A program made the translations under genes and the position numbers. A model generated the notes under the pieces. The model had not been told where the DNA came from. It saw only the letters and a program-made list of their open reading frames with translations, and searched no databases. 64,000 nucleotides of DNA from an uncultured Eubacteriales bacterium (GTDB taxonomy: Bacteria > Bacillota > Clostridia > Christensenellales > Aristaeellaceae). This document shows, piece after piece, positions 8,625-19,845 of the stretch (positions within the stretch are counted from its first letter, which is position 1; each line of letters opens with the position of its first letter). The stretch spans positions 62,001-126,000 of the forward strand of contig CACYWL010000001.1 in assembly GCA_902778055.1 (NCBI GenBank). The letters are read 5' to 3'.

Positions 8625-10604
8625 ATGATGATGAATCGGACAATCCGCCGATGGACGGCACGCATTCTTTTGCTGATGCTGCTTCTCTTTCCGGCTGCGC
8701 ATTCCGGAATGCCGGGTGCCGCTGCGGAAGAAGAAACGGATTCCGACGCGGAGGGCAGCAGATGGGTGGAATATGATTACCGGAAGCTGGATGTCGGCAA
8801 TCCGAGCCCCATGGAAGGCAAATTCTTTACCCTGATGTGGGGCGGCACGACCAGCGACCAGGACGCGCAGCGCCTGCTGCACGGTTACCATCTGGTCAAA
8901 TGGGACGCTCAGCTTGGAAAAATCCGTTTTGACCGCAGCGTGGTCAGCGGCGGCGTCACGATGGACGACGCAGAAGGAAACAGAACCTACATTCTTCGGC
9001 TTCAGGAGGATCTGAAGTATTCGGACGGAAAGAACATCACCGCGAAGGATTATGCCTTCGGACTGCTGATTCAGATGCTTCCGGCGGTGCAGGAGACCGG
9101 GGGACAGCCGATCGACGCCTCCTGGCTGCTGGGTGCGGAGGAGTATCTCCGGGGAGAGGCAAACTGCCTCAAAGGCCTTCGCCTGCTGGGAAACCATCAG
9201 ATCAGCATCACCGTCCGGGCGGAGGCGCTGCCCTGGTATTTTGAGCTTTCCCGACTAAACATCTGTCCTTACCCGATTTCCGAAATCGCGCCGGGGCATA
9301 CGATTTCCGACGCGGGCGAGGGCGTATTCCTGAATTCCCCGATCACCCCGGAGGAGCTGCAGGATCACGTTCTGGATGAGGAGCACGGCTATCTCAGGCA
9401 TCCGGGCACCGTCTCCGGCGCGTACAAACTGGAAAGCTTTGACGGCCAAAAGGCGATTTTTTCGCGGAACAGGTTCTACAAGGGCGGAGAGGACGGGAGA
9501 AAGCCCCTGCTGGAAACACTTTCGCTGACCCAGGCGGATCCCTCGAAGATGATCCAGCAGCTGGGAGACGGGACATTCGGGCTTCTGAACAAGGTGACGC
9601 GCGCGGAAATGCTGCAGGCCGGCATGGATCTGACCCGCCAGCCCGAAAGGCAGTACGCGATGTCCAATTATCCCCGTTCGGGGCTGAGCCTGCTCTGGTT
9701 TAACGAAAACAGCCAGAAAGCGCAGGAGCTGGCCGTCCGGAAGGCCGTTGCACTGAGCCTGGACCGGGACGCCTTTGTACGCGAGTACGTCGGTCCCTAC
9801 GGCATGAAGGTGGACGGTTACTACGGCATCGGGCAATGGATGTATCAGGCGCTGAACGGAAACGGCACCTATGATCCTCCGATGAGCGCAAGGCCCACCG
9901 AAGCTGAAAGAAGGGCGCGCGATCAGGCCGTTCTGACTCTCAAGACGCTGAATCTCGACGGCCTTACACGGTATACCTTGAACACGGACATGGCGAACAC
10001 CGTCCTCAATGAGGCCGGATGGACACTGGACATGGGCGGAGGGAGCTATGTCCCCGGAGAGGGAGACATCCGGTACAAGATTGTGAACGACCGGCTTCTC
10101 CGCCTCCGGCTGGTCCTTGCGGTGCCGGACAATCCGGAGCTGGTCCGGGCGATGGAGAAAACCTTCGTTCCGGCTCTGGCAGAGGCCGGGATTGAGCTGA
10201 TGATCAGGACGGCCGACATGAAAAGCATCCAGGATTATTACAGCGGCCTGGGCGAAGGAATTGATATGGTTTTCCTCGGAGAAAACTTTTCCGACGTATT
10301 TGACCCGGAGGTTTTCCGGACTGAAGGCGACAGTGAAATCGCCCGGACGGACAGGGAGCTGTATGAGATGAGCCTGGAGATGCTCCGGACCGAGCCCGGC
10401 GACGCCGTGGAATTCCTGTCCCGGTGGGTTCGCCTCCAGGAAAGAATCAGCGAAACGCTGCCGCTGATTCCTCTTTATTCCAATATGTATTTTGATTTTT
10501 ACACCTGCGAACTCCATGACTATGAAGTGGCCCGAAAAACCAGCTGGGCGGATGCCGTGCTCACCTCCTACATGAGCCTTCCGAATACGAACGTGTCGGA
10601 ATAG
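8625..10604 (+). CDS. Orphan family-5 (peptide-type) solute-binding protein
   Basis: 659-residue secreted protein with a signal peptide (basic MNRTIRR, hydrophobic LLLMLLLFPAA, cleavage near GAAAEE). It shows the layout of SBP family 5 (DppA/OppA): LKYSDGKNITAKDYAFG near 130 and the VRKAVALSLDRDAFV stretch near 370, both typical of peptide-binding receptors. There is no lipobox cysteine. AAGGAGG lies 7 nt before the ATG, and the gene starts 12 bp after the surface-protein gene, so they are co-transcribed. No permease or ATPase genes are nearby. It may serve a distant transporter, or act as a substrate-binding or sensing protein on the cell surface. Family is clear; ligand and role are not. 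Confidence 0.85.
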   Translation: MMMNRTIRRWTARILLLMLLLFPAAHSGMPGAAAEEETDSDAEGSRWVEYDYRKLDVGNPSPMEGKFFTLMWGGTTSDQDAQRLLHGYHLVKWDAQLGKIRFDRSVVSGGVTMDDAEGNRTYILRLQEDLKYSDGKNITAKDYAFGLLIQMLPAVQETGGQPIDASWLLGAEEYLRGEANCLKGLRLLGNHQISITVRAEALPWYFELSRLNICPYPISEIAPGHTISDAGEGVFLNSPITPEELQDHVLDEEHGYLRHPGTVSGAYKLESFDGQKAIFSRNRFYKGGEDGRKPLLETLSLTQADPSKMIQQLGDGTFGLLNKVTRAEMLQAGMDLTRQPERQYAMSNYPRSGLSLLWFNENSQKAQELAVRKAVALSLDRDAFVREYVGPYGMKVDGYYGIGQWMYQALNGNGTYDPPMSARPTEAERRARDQAVLTLKTLNLDGLTRYTLNTDMANTVLNEAGWTLDMGGGSYVPGEGDIRYKIVNDRLLRLRLVLAVPDNPELVRAMEKTFVPALAEAGIELMIRTADMKSIQDYYSGLGEGIDMVFLGENFSDVFDPEVFRTEGDSEIARTDRELYEMSLEMLRTEPGDAVEFLSRWVRLQERISETLPLIPLYSNMYFDFYTCELHDYEVARKTSWADAVLTSYMSLPNTNVSE

Positions 10605-10657
10605 GGAGGAGAACGGAAGCCTTCCGTGCGGCGGGGAGAACTGAGGCATTTCGGCCG

Positions 10658-10685
10658 TTGACATCCGGGAGAAAAGTGATATAAT
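10658..10685 (+). promoter_or_regulatory. Promoter of the thrS T-box leader
   Basis: TTGACA (10658-10663), 16-nt spacer and TATAAT (10680-10685): full consensus sigma-A promoter directly upstream of the T-box. Confidence 0.85.
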
Positions 10686-10689
10686 CCCT

Positions 10690-10921
10690 TTATCTGCCGG
10701 ATGAAGAGGGACAAGCCTCGAAAGAGCGGCGCAGCAGAGAGCGGGAGCCCCGGCTGAAAGCCCCCGCGGCGAAGCGTTCGAAGGTACCACCTATCCGACG
10801 GCAGCGGTTCGTGCCCGATATTGCACGGAATGAATGAAGTGGTTGAACAGACAAGCAGGGTGGAACCGCGGATGCTGAATACAGGCATTCGTCCCGGCAA
10901 AGAGGGGACGGATGCTTTTTT
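10690..10921 (+). promoter_or_regulatory. T-box leader of thrS, threonine specific
   Basis: The T-box sequence AGGGTGGAACCGCG is at 10857-10870. Its TGGA would pair with a tRNA acceptor end having U as discriminator. Upstream, a long stem-I region contains GGTACCACC, giving two adjacent ACC (Thr) triplets at 10786-10791 as candidate specifier codons. A terminator hairpin follows. In this family uncharged tRNA stabilises the antiterminator and allows transcription of the downstream synthetase gene; the gene here is thrS, which agrees with the ACC specifier. Confidence 0.92.
10885..10921 (+). terminator. T-box regulated terminator
   Basis: Arms GCATTCGTCCC (10885-10895) and GGGACGGATGC (10905-10915) form an 11-bp stem, followed by six T. 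It is mutually exclusive with the T-box antiterminator. Confidence 0.88.
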
Positions 10922-11008
10922 ATTGCTCCGATCCCGGAAGAGGATCCGCCCGCCGGCCCCGGGCGGATCCGGACAAGGAACCGAATTCAGGAAAGGAGAA
11001 GGGGTACC

Positions 11009-12793
<1,785 letters not shown>

Positions 12794-12805
12794 GCAGGAA
12801 ACTCG

Positions 12806-12831
12806 CCCCGCCCCAAACGGCGGGGTCTTTT
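12806..12831 (+). terminator. Terminator of thrS
   Basis: CCCCGCC (12806-12812) pairs with GGCGGGG (12819-12825), followed by TCTTTT, 13 bp after the thrS stop codon. Confidence 0.8.
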
Positions 12832-12910
12832 CATTTCTGTGCAGGAATCGGGTGTATTCCCGGCGAATTAAAACAGTTTGGAATGCATCGGGAACGGCAG
12901 GAGGAAACGC

Positions 12911-15823
12911 ATGAACTACCATCCGACGGAGGAAAAGGATCTGGAAATGCAGAGGATGGCTCCGCAGCGGGGAGAAGAGCTGTGCGAGCTGATTGAAAAC
13001 GAACTGCCCGCGGAGGAGAACCTGCGGCTGGAGGTGACCTTTGTCCTGCCGGGAAACCCGGAGACGCCCCTGCGGGTCGGGCTTCGGATCGGAGAGCAGA
13101 AATGGTATGTCGTGAAGGACCTGCCGCGATTCCTCGAGGCCTGGCGGGAAAAGGCCCAGCTTCCTTTTCAGTCCCGGTTTGTCTATGAACCCTCCTGGAT
13201 GCATTTTTCCGGGGAGAACGAAAGACTGCTCAGGTTTCTGGATCATCTGGTGGCCGTCGGGGAAACTGGCAGCCTCAAACCGGCCTCTTCCGAATCCCGG
13301 CTGATCCGCATCCCGGACGGGCCGGCGGAGGAAATGCTGAACCTGATGCGGGAAACGAGATTCCGGGTGATGCGGCCGGACGGAGAGATCCGTGTCTGCC
13401 ACGGAATTCCCGAGAAGATGATTCCTCTTCAGGCGGAGTGCCGCATGGCGCCCCGCGGCCTTCAGATTCAGCTGAATCTTCCGGAAGAAACGGAGAGAAT
13501 CACGAAAAGCGCCGCCTATATCCTGACGGAGGAGGGCGTCCTCTATGTCGGCAGGGCCCAGAGACCCCTGCTGCGCTTCCTGATCGAAAAACAGCGGGAA
13601 GGCCGCGTTCAGATGGATTATCCGCTGCAGTCCATGGAGCGGGCGGTGGGCGAAGTACTGCCCTGGCTGAAGAGCCGCTGCGCAGTCAACATGAGCGACG
13701 AGCTGCGGGCCATGCTGGTTCAGAAACCGCTGCAGGCAAGGATCTACCTGGACCGGGAAGGACGGAGCATCACGGGAAGGACTGTCTTTCAGTACGGCGA
13801 TACGGAGCTGAACCCCTTCGGGCAGGAACAGCCGAAGATTGCGCTGGAGAAGGGGGAGAAGCTTCTGCTCCGCGACGGGCAGGCAGAGCATGAAATCCTG
13901 GACCTGCTCGGGAACGCCGGGTTCCGTGTCCGGAAGGATGAGATCCGTCTCAGCGGCGAGGAAGCTCTCTTCAACTTCCTGAGCGAAGGCGTCCGCCGGC
14001 TTTCAGAGGTCTGCGAGGTGTACCTGAGCCGGGAATTCAAAAAAATGTACAACCGGCATCCGAGCCTGAAGGGCGGTCTGCGGATGGAAAACGGCAGCCT
14101 GATGCTGAGACTGGAGCTGGAGGGAGAGCCGACGGAGGAGATCCTCGGCATTCTGGAAGCACTGAGCCGAAGCAGAAGGTACTATCGCATGAAGGACGGG
14201 ACCTTTCTGAACCTGGAACCTCTTCGGCAGGAATGGCAGGAGGGCGCCGAGCTGCTGGAGGAGGCGGCGGAGCGGGACGGACTCCGGCTGCAGAAGGATG
14301 CCGTGGAGCTGCGCGCTTACCGAACGGGGTACCTGGTGCGGATGCTGGAGGAGCTCGGCCTGCCGGTCGAAACGGACGCGGAGGTGCGGGAAACCACGGA
14401 GGAGCTTCAGGGCCTGCGCAGCCTGAAGCCGGCTCCCGAGACAGGGATCCCGCTTCGGGATTATCAGCGGCGGGGATACGAATGGCTGTATATGCTGGAC
14501 CGCCTCCACATGGGCGGCGTGCTGGCGGATGACATGGGTCTGGGAAAGACCGTACAGGTCATCGCCGTCCTGAAGGCGACCCGGGAGGAGAAAAGGACCA
14601 GCCTGATTGTTGCCCCCACCAGCCTGATTTACAACTGGGCCAGCGAGATCCGCCGCTTTTCGCCGGATCTGAGCTCGGTGCTGGTTACGGGAACGGCCGC
14701 GCAGCGGGAGCGGATGTGGACCCATCTGAAGGAAAACGGGGATGTGGACATCGCCATTACCAGCTACCCGCTGATCCGCCGGGATATTGAGTGGATGAGG
14801 GAAATTCCTTTCCGGTTTGCTGTGCTGGATGAGGCGCAGAATATCAAAAACGCGGGAAGTCAGGTCGCCGTGGCTGTGAAGCAGCTGAAGGCGGATACCC
14901 GGCTGGCGCTGACGGGAACGCCGATGGAAAACGGCGTGGGTGAGCTCTGGAGCATCTTCGATTTCGTGCTGCCCGGCTATCTGCCCGGCTTCAACGCCTT
15001 CCTGCGGAAGTATCAGGACGGCATGAACAGCGAGCAGCTGCGGGCCCGGATTCAGCCTTTTTTGACCAGAAGGCTGAAGCAGGATGTGCTGTCGGAACTG
15101 CCGGACAAAACGGAGATCCGTCTGACCGCGGCCATGACGCCTGAACAGCGGAATGTATACCGTGCCGCCATGGAGCGGCTCCGGCCCAGGGTACGGCAGA
15201 TCATGGAGCAGAAGGGAAGCGGACGCGGACGGATCGAGATTCTCAGCGCGATCACGGAGCTGCGGGAGATATGCTGCCATCCCTCGCTGGTGCTGGACGG
15301 ATACGACGGGGGCAGCGGCAAGGAAGAGCTGCTCATGGAGCTTCTTCCCGGGCTGATCGGCGGAGGAAGGCGGGTGCTGCTTTTCAGCCAGTTTACGTCC
15401 ATGCTGAAAATACTGGACGCAAGGCTTCAGCAGGAAGGATACGAAACCCTCTACCTGGACGGGGAAACGCCTGCGGGAGACCGGCTGGGGCTGACGGAGC
15501 GGTTCAACGGGGGCGAGGGACAGATCTTCCTGATCAGCCTTCGCGCAGGCGGATCCGGGCTGAACCTGACAGGGGCCGACGCCGTGATCCATTTTGATCC
15601 CTGGTGGAACCCCGCGGCGGAGGATCAGGCTACGGACCGGGCCCACAGAATCGGGCAAACCAAAAAGGTGGACGTGATCCGGTTGGTGATGGGCGACAGT
15701 ATCGAGGAAAAGGTGGTCGAGCTCGGAGAACGCAAGAAGGCGCTCTTTGACCGGCTGATCACCCCGGGCGAATCGGGGCTGGAGGCCCTGAGCGAGCAGG
15801 ATATCCGCAATCTGTTCGACTGA
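12911..15823 (+). CDS. SNF2-family DEAD/DEAH-box helicase
   Basis: 970 residues from the ATG at 12911, which has CAGGAGG 6 nt upstream; an ATG 33 bp earlier lacks such a site. The N-terminal 500 residues are poorly conserved and resemble the accessory part of bacterial SNF2 proteins. The ATPase core begins near 515: Walker A LADDMGLGKT (538-547), motif II DEAQ (640-643), SAT-equivalent LTGTPMENG near 665, and the helicase C-terminal motif RAHRIGQ near 910. These proteins translocate on double-stranded DNA; the bacterial member's job is mostly unknown. No nuclease domain is visible. It sits between thrS and the CotH operon and appears to be transcribed separately from both; I see no clear promoter for it. 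Confidence 0.88.
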   Translation: MNYHPTEEKDLEMQRMAPQRGEELCELIENELPAEENLRLEVTFVLPGNPETPLRVGLRIGEQKWYVVKDLPRFLEAWREKAQLPFQSRFVYEPSWMHFSGENERLLRFLDHLVAVGETGSLKPASSESRLIRIPDGPAEEMLNLMRETRFRVMRPDGEIRVCHGIPEKMIPLQAECRMAPRGLQIQLNLPEETERITKSAAYILTEEGVLYVGRAQRPLLRFLIEKQREGRVQMDYPLQSMERAVGEVLPWLKSRCAVNMSDELRAMLVQKPLQARIYLDREGRSITGRTVFQYGDTELNPFGQEQPKIALEKGEKLLLRDGQAEHEILDLLGNAGFRVRKDEIRLSGEEALFNFLSEGVRRLSEVCEVYLSREFKKMYNRHPSLKGGLRMENGSLMLRLELEGEPTEEILGILEALSRSRRYYRMKDGTFLNLEPLRQEWQEGAELLEEAAERDGLRLQKDAVELRAYRTGYLVRMLEELGLPVETDAEVRETTEELQGLRSLKPAPETGIPLRDYQRRGYEWLYMLDRLHMGGVLADDMGLGKTVQVIAVLKATREEKRTSLIVAPTSLIYNWASEIRRFSPDLSSVLVTGTAAQRERMWTHLKENGDVDIAITSYPLIRRDIEWMREIPFRFAVLDEAQNIKNAGSQVAVAVKQLKADTRLALTGTPMENGVGELWSIFDFVLPGYLPGFNAFLRKYQDGMNSEQLRARIQPFLTRRLKQDVLSELPDKTEIRLTAAMTPEQRNVYRAAMERLRPRVRQIMEQKGSGRGRIEILSAITELREICCHPSLVLDGYDGGSGKEELLMELLPGLIGGGRRVLLFSQFTSMLKILDARLQQEGYETLYLDGETPAGDRLGLTERFNGGEGQIFLISLRAGGSGLNLTGADAVIHFDPWWNPAAEDQATDRAHRIGQTKKVDVIRLVMGDSIEEKVVELGERKKALFDRLITPGESGLEALSEQDIRNLFD

Positions 15824-15884
15824 GCGGTTCCCGCGCTCGGAACCGGAGCGGCGAAAAAACTCCCCGTGCCGGCTCCCGAAGAAT

Positions 15885-15913
15885 TTGCAATCCGGCTCTG
15901 TCTATGATATTAT
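15885..15913 (+). promoter_or_regulatory. Promoter of the CotH/polyphosphate operon
   Basis: TTGCAA (15885-15890), 17-nt spacer and TATTAT (15908-15913), about 36 bp before the CotH start. It is the only clear promoter before the six-gene run ending at 24530. Confidence 0.7.
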
Positions 15914-15948
15914 GAATTGATTTTGCAGTCTGGAAGGGAGGGAAGCGG

Positions 15949-18900
15949 ATGAACGAAAATATGGGCAGCGGCCTGCATGGACGCCGTTCCGCCTCCCGCG
16001 CCACCCGGCTGCGCAGAAGGCGCAAGAGAGTCAACCTCCTGGTGCTGGTGGCCTTTGCGGCTGTCGCCGCCCTGCTGGTCCTGGTTTTCCCCAAGGAGCC
16101 GCTGCAGCGCGCCGCCTATACGGTCGGAACGGACGACGGAAAGCCCGGAGACGGCGCCCGGATGGTCACGCAGTACGAGGGCCTGAGAATCAGCGAGGTC
16201 ATGCCCTCCAACCGCAGCGCTGTGACGGATGAAAACGGCGAGTATCCGGACTGGGTGGAGATCTGGAACAGCGCGGATCATGAGATGAACCTGCACGGCA
16301 TCGGCCTGAGCGACCGGAGCGACAGCATCCGCTTTTTGTTTCCGGACATGGTTCTGCCGGCGGACGGGCGGGTACTGGTCTTCTGCTCCAACAGCAACCA
16401 GACCAATCCGGGCATGCCCTTTCATGCCAAATTCAAGCTTTCCAGCGTGGGGGAGACGGTGTATCTCTATGATCCCAACGCCTATCTGATTGACAGCTGC
16501 AAATATCCGATTCTCGGGACGGATGAGAGCTGGGCGCTGACAGCGGACGGCTTCCAGGCGGTCACGTATTTCAGCCCCGGATATGAAAACACACAGGAGG
16601 GTCATCAGGCCTACCGGGAGAGCATTATGGTTTCCGGCGGCGCGCTGGTGATCAGCGAGGTGATGGCGGATGCCCTGACGGGCCTTCGCGATGAAGACGA
16701 CGAGCTGAGCGACTGGGTGGAAATCTACAATACCACGGGTTCGCCGGTCAGCCTGGAGAACTATGCCCTGAGCGACAATGAAAGCAAACCGCTGAAATGG
16801 CGCTTCCCCAAGGGTGCATCGATTCCGGCGCACGGGTACTACGTTGTGTTCTGCTCCGGAAAGGACAAGGTTGAAGCGGCTACCGGGGTGCCCCACACCA
16901 ATTTCCGGCTTTCCGCCGAGAAGGAGACCATTATTCTGGCGGACAGCCGGGGGCATGTGGTGGACCGCGTGATGATCGACAACCTCCCGGAGGACTGCAG
17001 CTTCGGCCGGAATGAAAACGGAGGGATGCAGGTTTTCCAGACCGCGACTCCCGGGCTGCCCAATAACCAGCAGGGCTTCTATCAGATGGATAAAAACCTG
17101 CGGGCGATCAACAAATCCGGGGTTTATATCAGCGAGGTCATGGCCTCCAACGATTCCGTCGCGACCTATCCGGGCGCGGATTATACGGACTGGATCGAGC
17201 TGTACAACTCTGGCAGCCAGAGCGTCGATCTTTCCGGATACGGTCTCAGCGACCGGCTTACGCGGGGAAGAAAATGGCAGTTTCCCAAGGGGACGCTGAT
17301 CGGCCCGGGGGAATACAAGGTTGTGCTGTGCGACGGGACCTCGGTGACCGACAGCTCGGGGATCATCCACGCCGGCATCAAAATCAACCGGACGGCCTGC
17401 GAAACGCTGGTGCTGACGGATCCGGAGGGCCGGATCCTGGACAAGATGATTCTGCCGGTTCAGCGGACCAACATTTCCTACGGCCGGACGACTGGGATGT
17501 CGGGCTTTTTTTATTATGAGACGCCGACTCCGATGCAGATGAACGGACAGGGTTTCGCAGGATACGCGGAGGATCCCTCCTTTACCCTCAACCCCGGGAT
17601 GTATTTCTCCACGACATACGTGGAGATCAACGTTCCCCAGGGGACGCAGGTCTACTATACGACGGACGGGTCCGACCCGACGGAGTCCTCCACTGCCTAC
17701 CACGGCGAACGGCTGGAGCTGAACTTTACCACGGTCCTCCGCGCCAGGGCCTTCGCGGAGGATCCGAATCTTCAGGGCAGTGAAATCATTACCGGAACCT
17801 ATTTTGTGAATGCGTACCATACGCTTCCCGTGGTTTCCCTGGCGACCAATCCGACCAATCTGTGGGATCCGGTCAACGGGATGCTTGCGGACGGAAATAT
17901 CCTGAAGGAGGCGCCGGGCAAGCTGCCCTTCAAGAATTCCACCTACCGCGCCGTCAAGAACAGCGGCGCCCGTTTCCCGGTTCATGTGGAAATGTACGAG
18001 ACGGACGGGACGATGATCCTGAACCAGGGGGCCCAGTTCAGCCTGATGGGGGATTACAGTCTGGACATGCCCCAGAAGAGCATGAAATTCCGGGCCAAAA
18101 GTCTCTACGGGGCGAAAACCTTTGCGGCTGCCCTGTTCCCGGACCGGGAATATACCGAATACAAGAGCTTCGTGCTGCGGAACAGCGGGAACGATTCCAT
18201 GTGGACCCGGCTGCAGGACGGCTTTGAGAGCCGGCTGCTGGATGCCTACGGCGCGACCGTGATTCATCAGGCCTGGCGGCCCGTGGCGGTCTATCTGAAC
18301 GGCGTCTACTGGGGACATATGAACCTGCGGGAACGGGTGGACAAGTATTTTGTCGCCCAGCATGAGGGACTCGGCTTCGATCAGGCCGACAGCTTTGACA
18401 TTCTGCAGGCCAGCGGTTCGACCAAGTACGGCAGCAACAAGGAATTCAAGGCCATGCTGAAGAAAATCAAGGCCGGGGATCCCGCAAAGAATCCGGAGGA
18501 TCTGCAGTACATCCTCGACAATGTGGATGTGGACAATCTCTTTGAATACCTCGCGCTGGAAATGTTCGTCGGAAACAGCGACATAGGTAACACCAGGTTC
18601 TACAGGATGCGGAGCCCGGACAGCAAATGGCGCTGGATCTGGTACGATGCCGACTACGGGCTGTTCATGTCCAACTTCGACAGCCCGAAGAGCTATACCA
18701 AGCAGAAGGGAATGGGCCAGCAGAATATCGACAACACGATTTTCAGAAAGCTGCTGAGCGTACCGGAATACAAGGACCGCTTCCTTCGCAAGCTGGGAGA
18801 TGTGTTCAAATTCCTCACCACGGAAACGATGCTGAAGGTTCTGGAGCCGCTCGTGGAGGAAATCACCCCGGAGATGGAGCTTCACTGGGCCCGGTGGGGG

Positions 18901-19113
18901 GAGGAAAACGATCAGATGGTCCTTTCCGAGGTGCCGGTGACCGTGGACGGCGCGTACAGATACTGGGAGAAGCGGGTGGAGCGCCTCCGGAATGTCTGCC
19001 GGAAACGTCCGACCTATCTCTGGGAGATGGTCCAGAACGCCTTTGAACTCACGAACGCACAGATGGAAGAATACCTGGGCGAGAAGCCGGAAATGCCGGC
19101 GGACGCTGTATAA
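15949..19113 (+). CDS. CotH-kinase-family membrane-anchored protein with lamin-tail domains
   Basis: 1054 residues, start ATG preceded by GGGAGGG. A basic N terminus and one membrane helix (about 25-46) anchor it, leaving the rest outside. Three lamin-tail-like repeats follow (about 77-205, 232-375, 395-520), each with the ISEVM...DWVEI(W/Y)N signature, then a chitobiase C-terminal-like beta domain (about 545-620, YYTTDGSDPT), then the CotH domain (about 650-1000) with the RNSGND and WYDADYG stretches. CotH proteins are atypical protein kinases of spore coats and envelopes. Here the domain is extracytoplasmic, so an ATP source or other phosphate donor is unclear. First gene of the operon; DUF4956 follows after 18 bp. 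Confidence 0.88.
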   Translation: MNENMGSGLHGRRSASRATRLRRRRKRVNLLVLVAFAAVAALLVLVFPKEPLQRAAYTVGTDDGKPGDGARMVTQYEGLRISEVMPSNRSAVTDENGEYPDWVEIWNSADHEMNLHGIGLSDRSDSIRFLFPDMVLPADGRVLVFCSNSNQTNPGMPFHAKFKLSSVGETVYLYDPNAYLIDSCKYPILGTDESWALTADGFQAVTYFSPGYENTQEGHQAYRESIMVSGGALVISEVMADALTGLRDEDDELSDWVEIYNTTGSPVSLENYALSDNESKPLKWRFPKGASIPAHGYYVVFCSGKDKVEAATGVPHTNFRLSAEKETIILADSRGHVVDRVMIDNLPEDCSFGRNENGGMQVFQTATPGLPNNQQGFYQMDKNLRAINKSGVYISEVMASNDSVATYPGADYTDWIELYNSGSQSVDLSGYGLSDRLTRGRKWQFPKGTLIGPGEYKVVLCDGTSVTDSSGIIHAGIKINRTACETLVLTDPEGRILDKMILPVQRTNISYGRTTGMSGFFYYETPTPMQMNGQGFAGYAEDPSFTLNPGMYFSTTYVEINVPQGTQVYYTTDGSDPTESSTAYHGERLELNFTTVLRARAFAEDPNLQGSEIITGTYFVNAYHTLPVVSLATNPTNLWDPVNGMLADGNILKEAPGKLPFKNSTYRAVKNSGARFPVHVEMYETDGTMILNQGAQFSLMGDYSLDMPQKSMKFRAKSLYGAKTFAAALFPDREYTEYKSFVLRNSGNDSMWTRLQDGFESRLLDAYGATVIHQAWRPVAVYLNGVYWGHMNLRERVDKYFVAQHEGLGFDQADSFDILQASGSTKYGSNKEFKAMLKKIKAGDPAKNPEDLQYILDNVDVDNLFEYLALEMFVGNSDIGNTRFYRMRSPDSKWRWIWYDADYGLFMSNFDSPKSYTKQKGMGQQNIDNTIFRKLLSVPEYKDRFLRKLGDVFKFLTTETMLKVLEPLVEEITPEMELHWARWGEENDQMVLSEVPVTVDGAYRYWEKRVERLRNVCRKRPTYLWEMVQNAFELTNAQMEEYLGEKPEMPADAV

Positions 19114-19131
19114 AACAAGGAGGAATCAACT

Positions 19132-19842
19132 ATGGAAGCAGCAAACACGGCCGGCGAAAGCATCCGGAGCGTCCTGAGGAACGACAGCAGCCTCAGCGAG
19201 TACTTTACCAACCAGTTTATCAACCTGACTCCCTGGAAAATTCTGATCGGGCTGCTGATGGGATGCCTGGTCGGGCTGGTGATCGCGTTTGTCTACAAGC
19301 GGTGCTACCGCGGCGTGCTGTACAGCCCGACGTTTGCGCTGACCCTGGTGATGCTGACCCTGATTACGACGCCCGTGGTCATGTGCATCAAGAGCAATAT
19401 CGCGCTGAGCATGGGCATGGTCGGCGCGCTGAGTATTGTCCGCTTCCGCACGGCCGTCAAGGATCCGATGGATACGGCGTACATGTTCTGGGCCCTGACC
19501 ATGGGAATCCTGCTGGGCGCGGAGCTGTACGTCCATGCCCTGATGGTGGTGCTTGTGATCAGCGTGATTCTGATTCTGCTGAGCTTCCTGCACTTCGGAA
19601 AGGGCAATGCGTACCTGCTGGTTGTCCATTACGATGACTACGCGGAACAGGATATTACCCAGCTGCTGCGGCGCACGGTCAAGCAGCGGAAGCTCCGCAG
19701 CAAAACCGTGACCCGTTCCGGCGCGGAGATGACCGTGGAGGTCCGGCTGGACAACAAGCAGGATCTGGTGGCGGCGGTGCTGAATCTCGAGGGCGTGCAT
19801 GATGCGACCCTTGTCGCCTGCCAGACGGAAGCGGGGGCCTAA
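19132..19842 (+). CDS. DUF4956 membrane protein
   Basis: 236 residues. Membrane helices at about 27-48, 62-85 and 120-150 enclose the very conserved MGMVGALSIVRFRTAVKDP stretch (about 100-120) that marks DUF4956. A cytoplasmic C-terminal domain of about 75 residues follows, with an alternating hydrophobic pattern like a ferredoxin-type fold. Its function is not established. DUF4956 genes are very often next to VTC-domain polyphosphate polymerase genes, as here (3 bp between the genes), so a membrane partner or exit path for the polymerase is inferred. AAGGAGG precedes the ATG. Confidence 0.88.
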   Translation: MEAANTAGESIRSVLRNDSSLSEYFTNQFINLTPWKILIGLLMGCLVGLVIAFVYKRCYRGVLYSPTFALTLVMLTLITTPVVMCIKSNIALSMGMVGALSIVRFRTAVKDPMDTAYMFWALTMGILLGAELYVHALMVVLVISVILILLSFLHFGKGNAYLLVVHYDDYAEQDITQLLRRTVKQRKLRSKTVTRSGAEMTVEVRLDNKQDLVAAVLNLEGVHDATLVACQTEAGA

Positions 19843-19845
19843 GCC

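Noticed and set aside
15910..18885. Open frame of 991 codons opposite the CotH gene
   Set aside because: Shadow of the CotH gene; no motif or start site and rich in His/Arg/Gln as typical for reverse frames.
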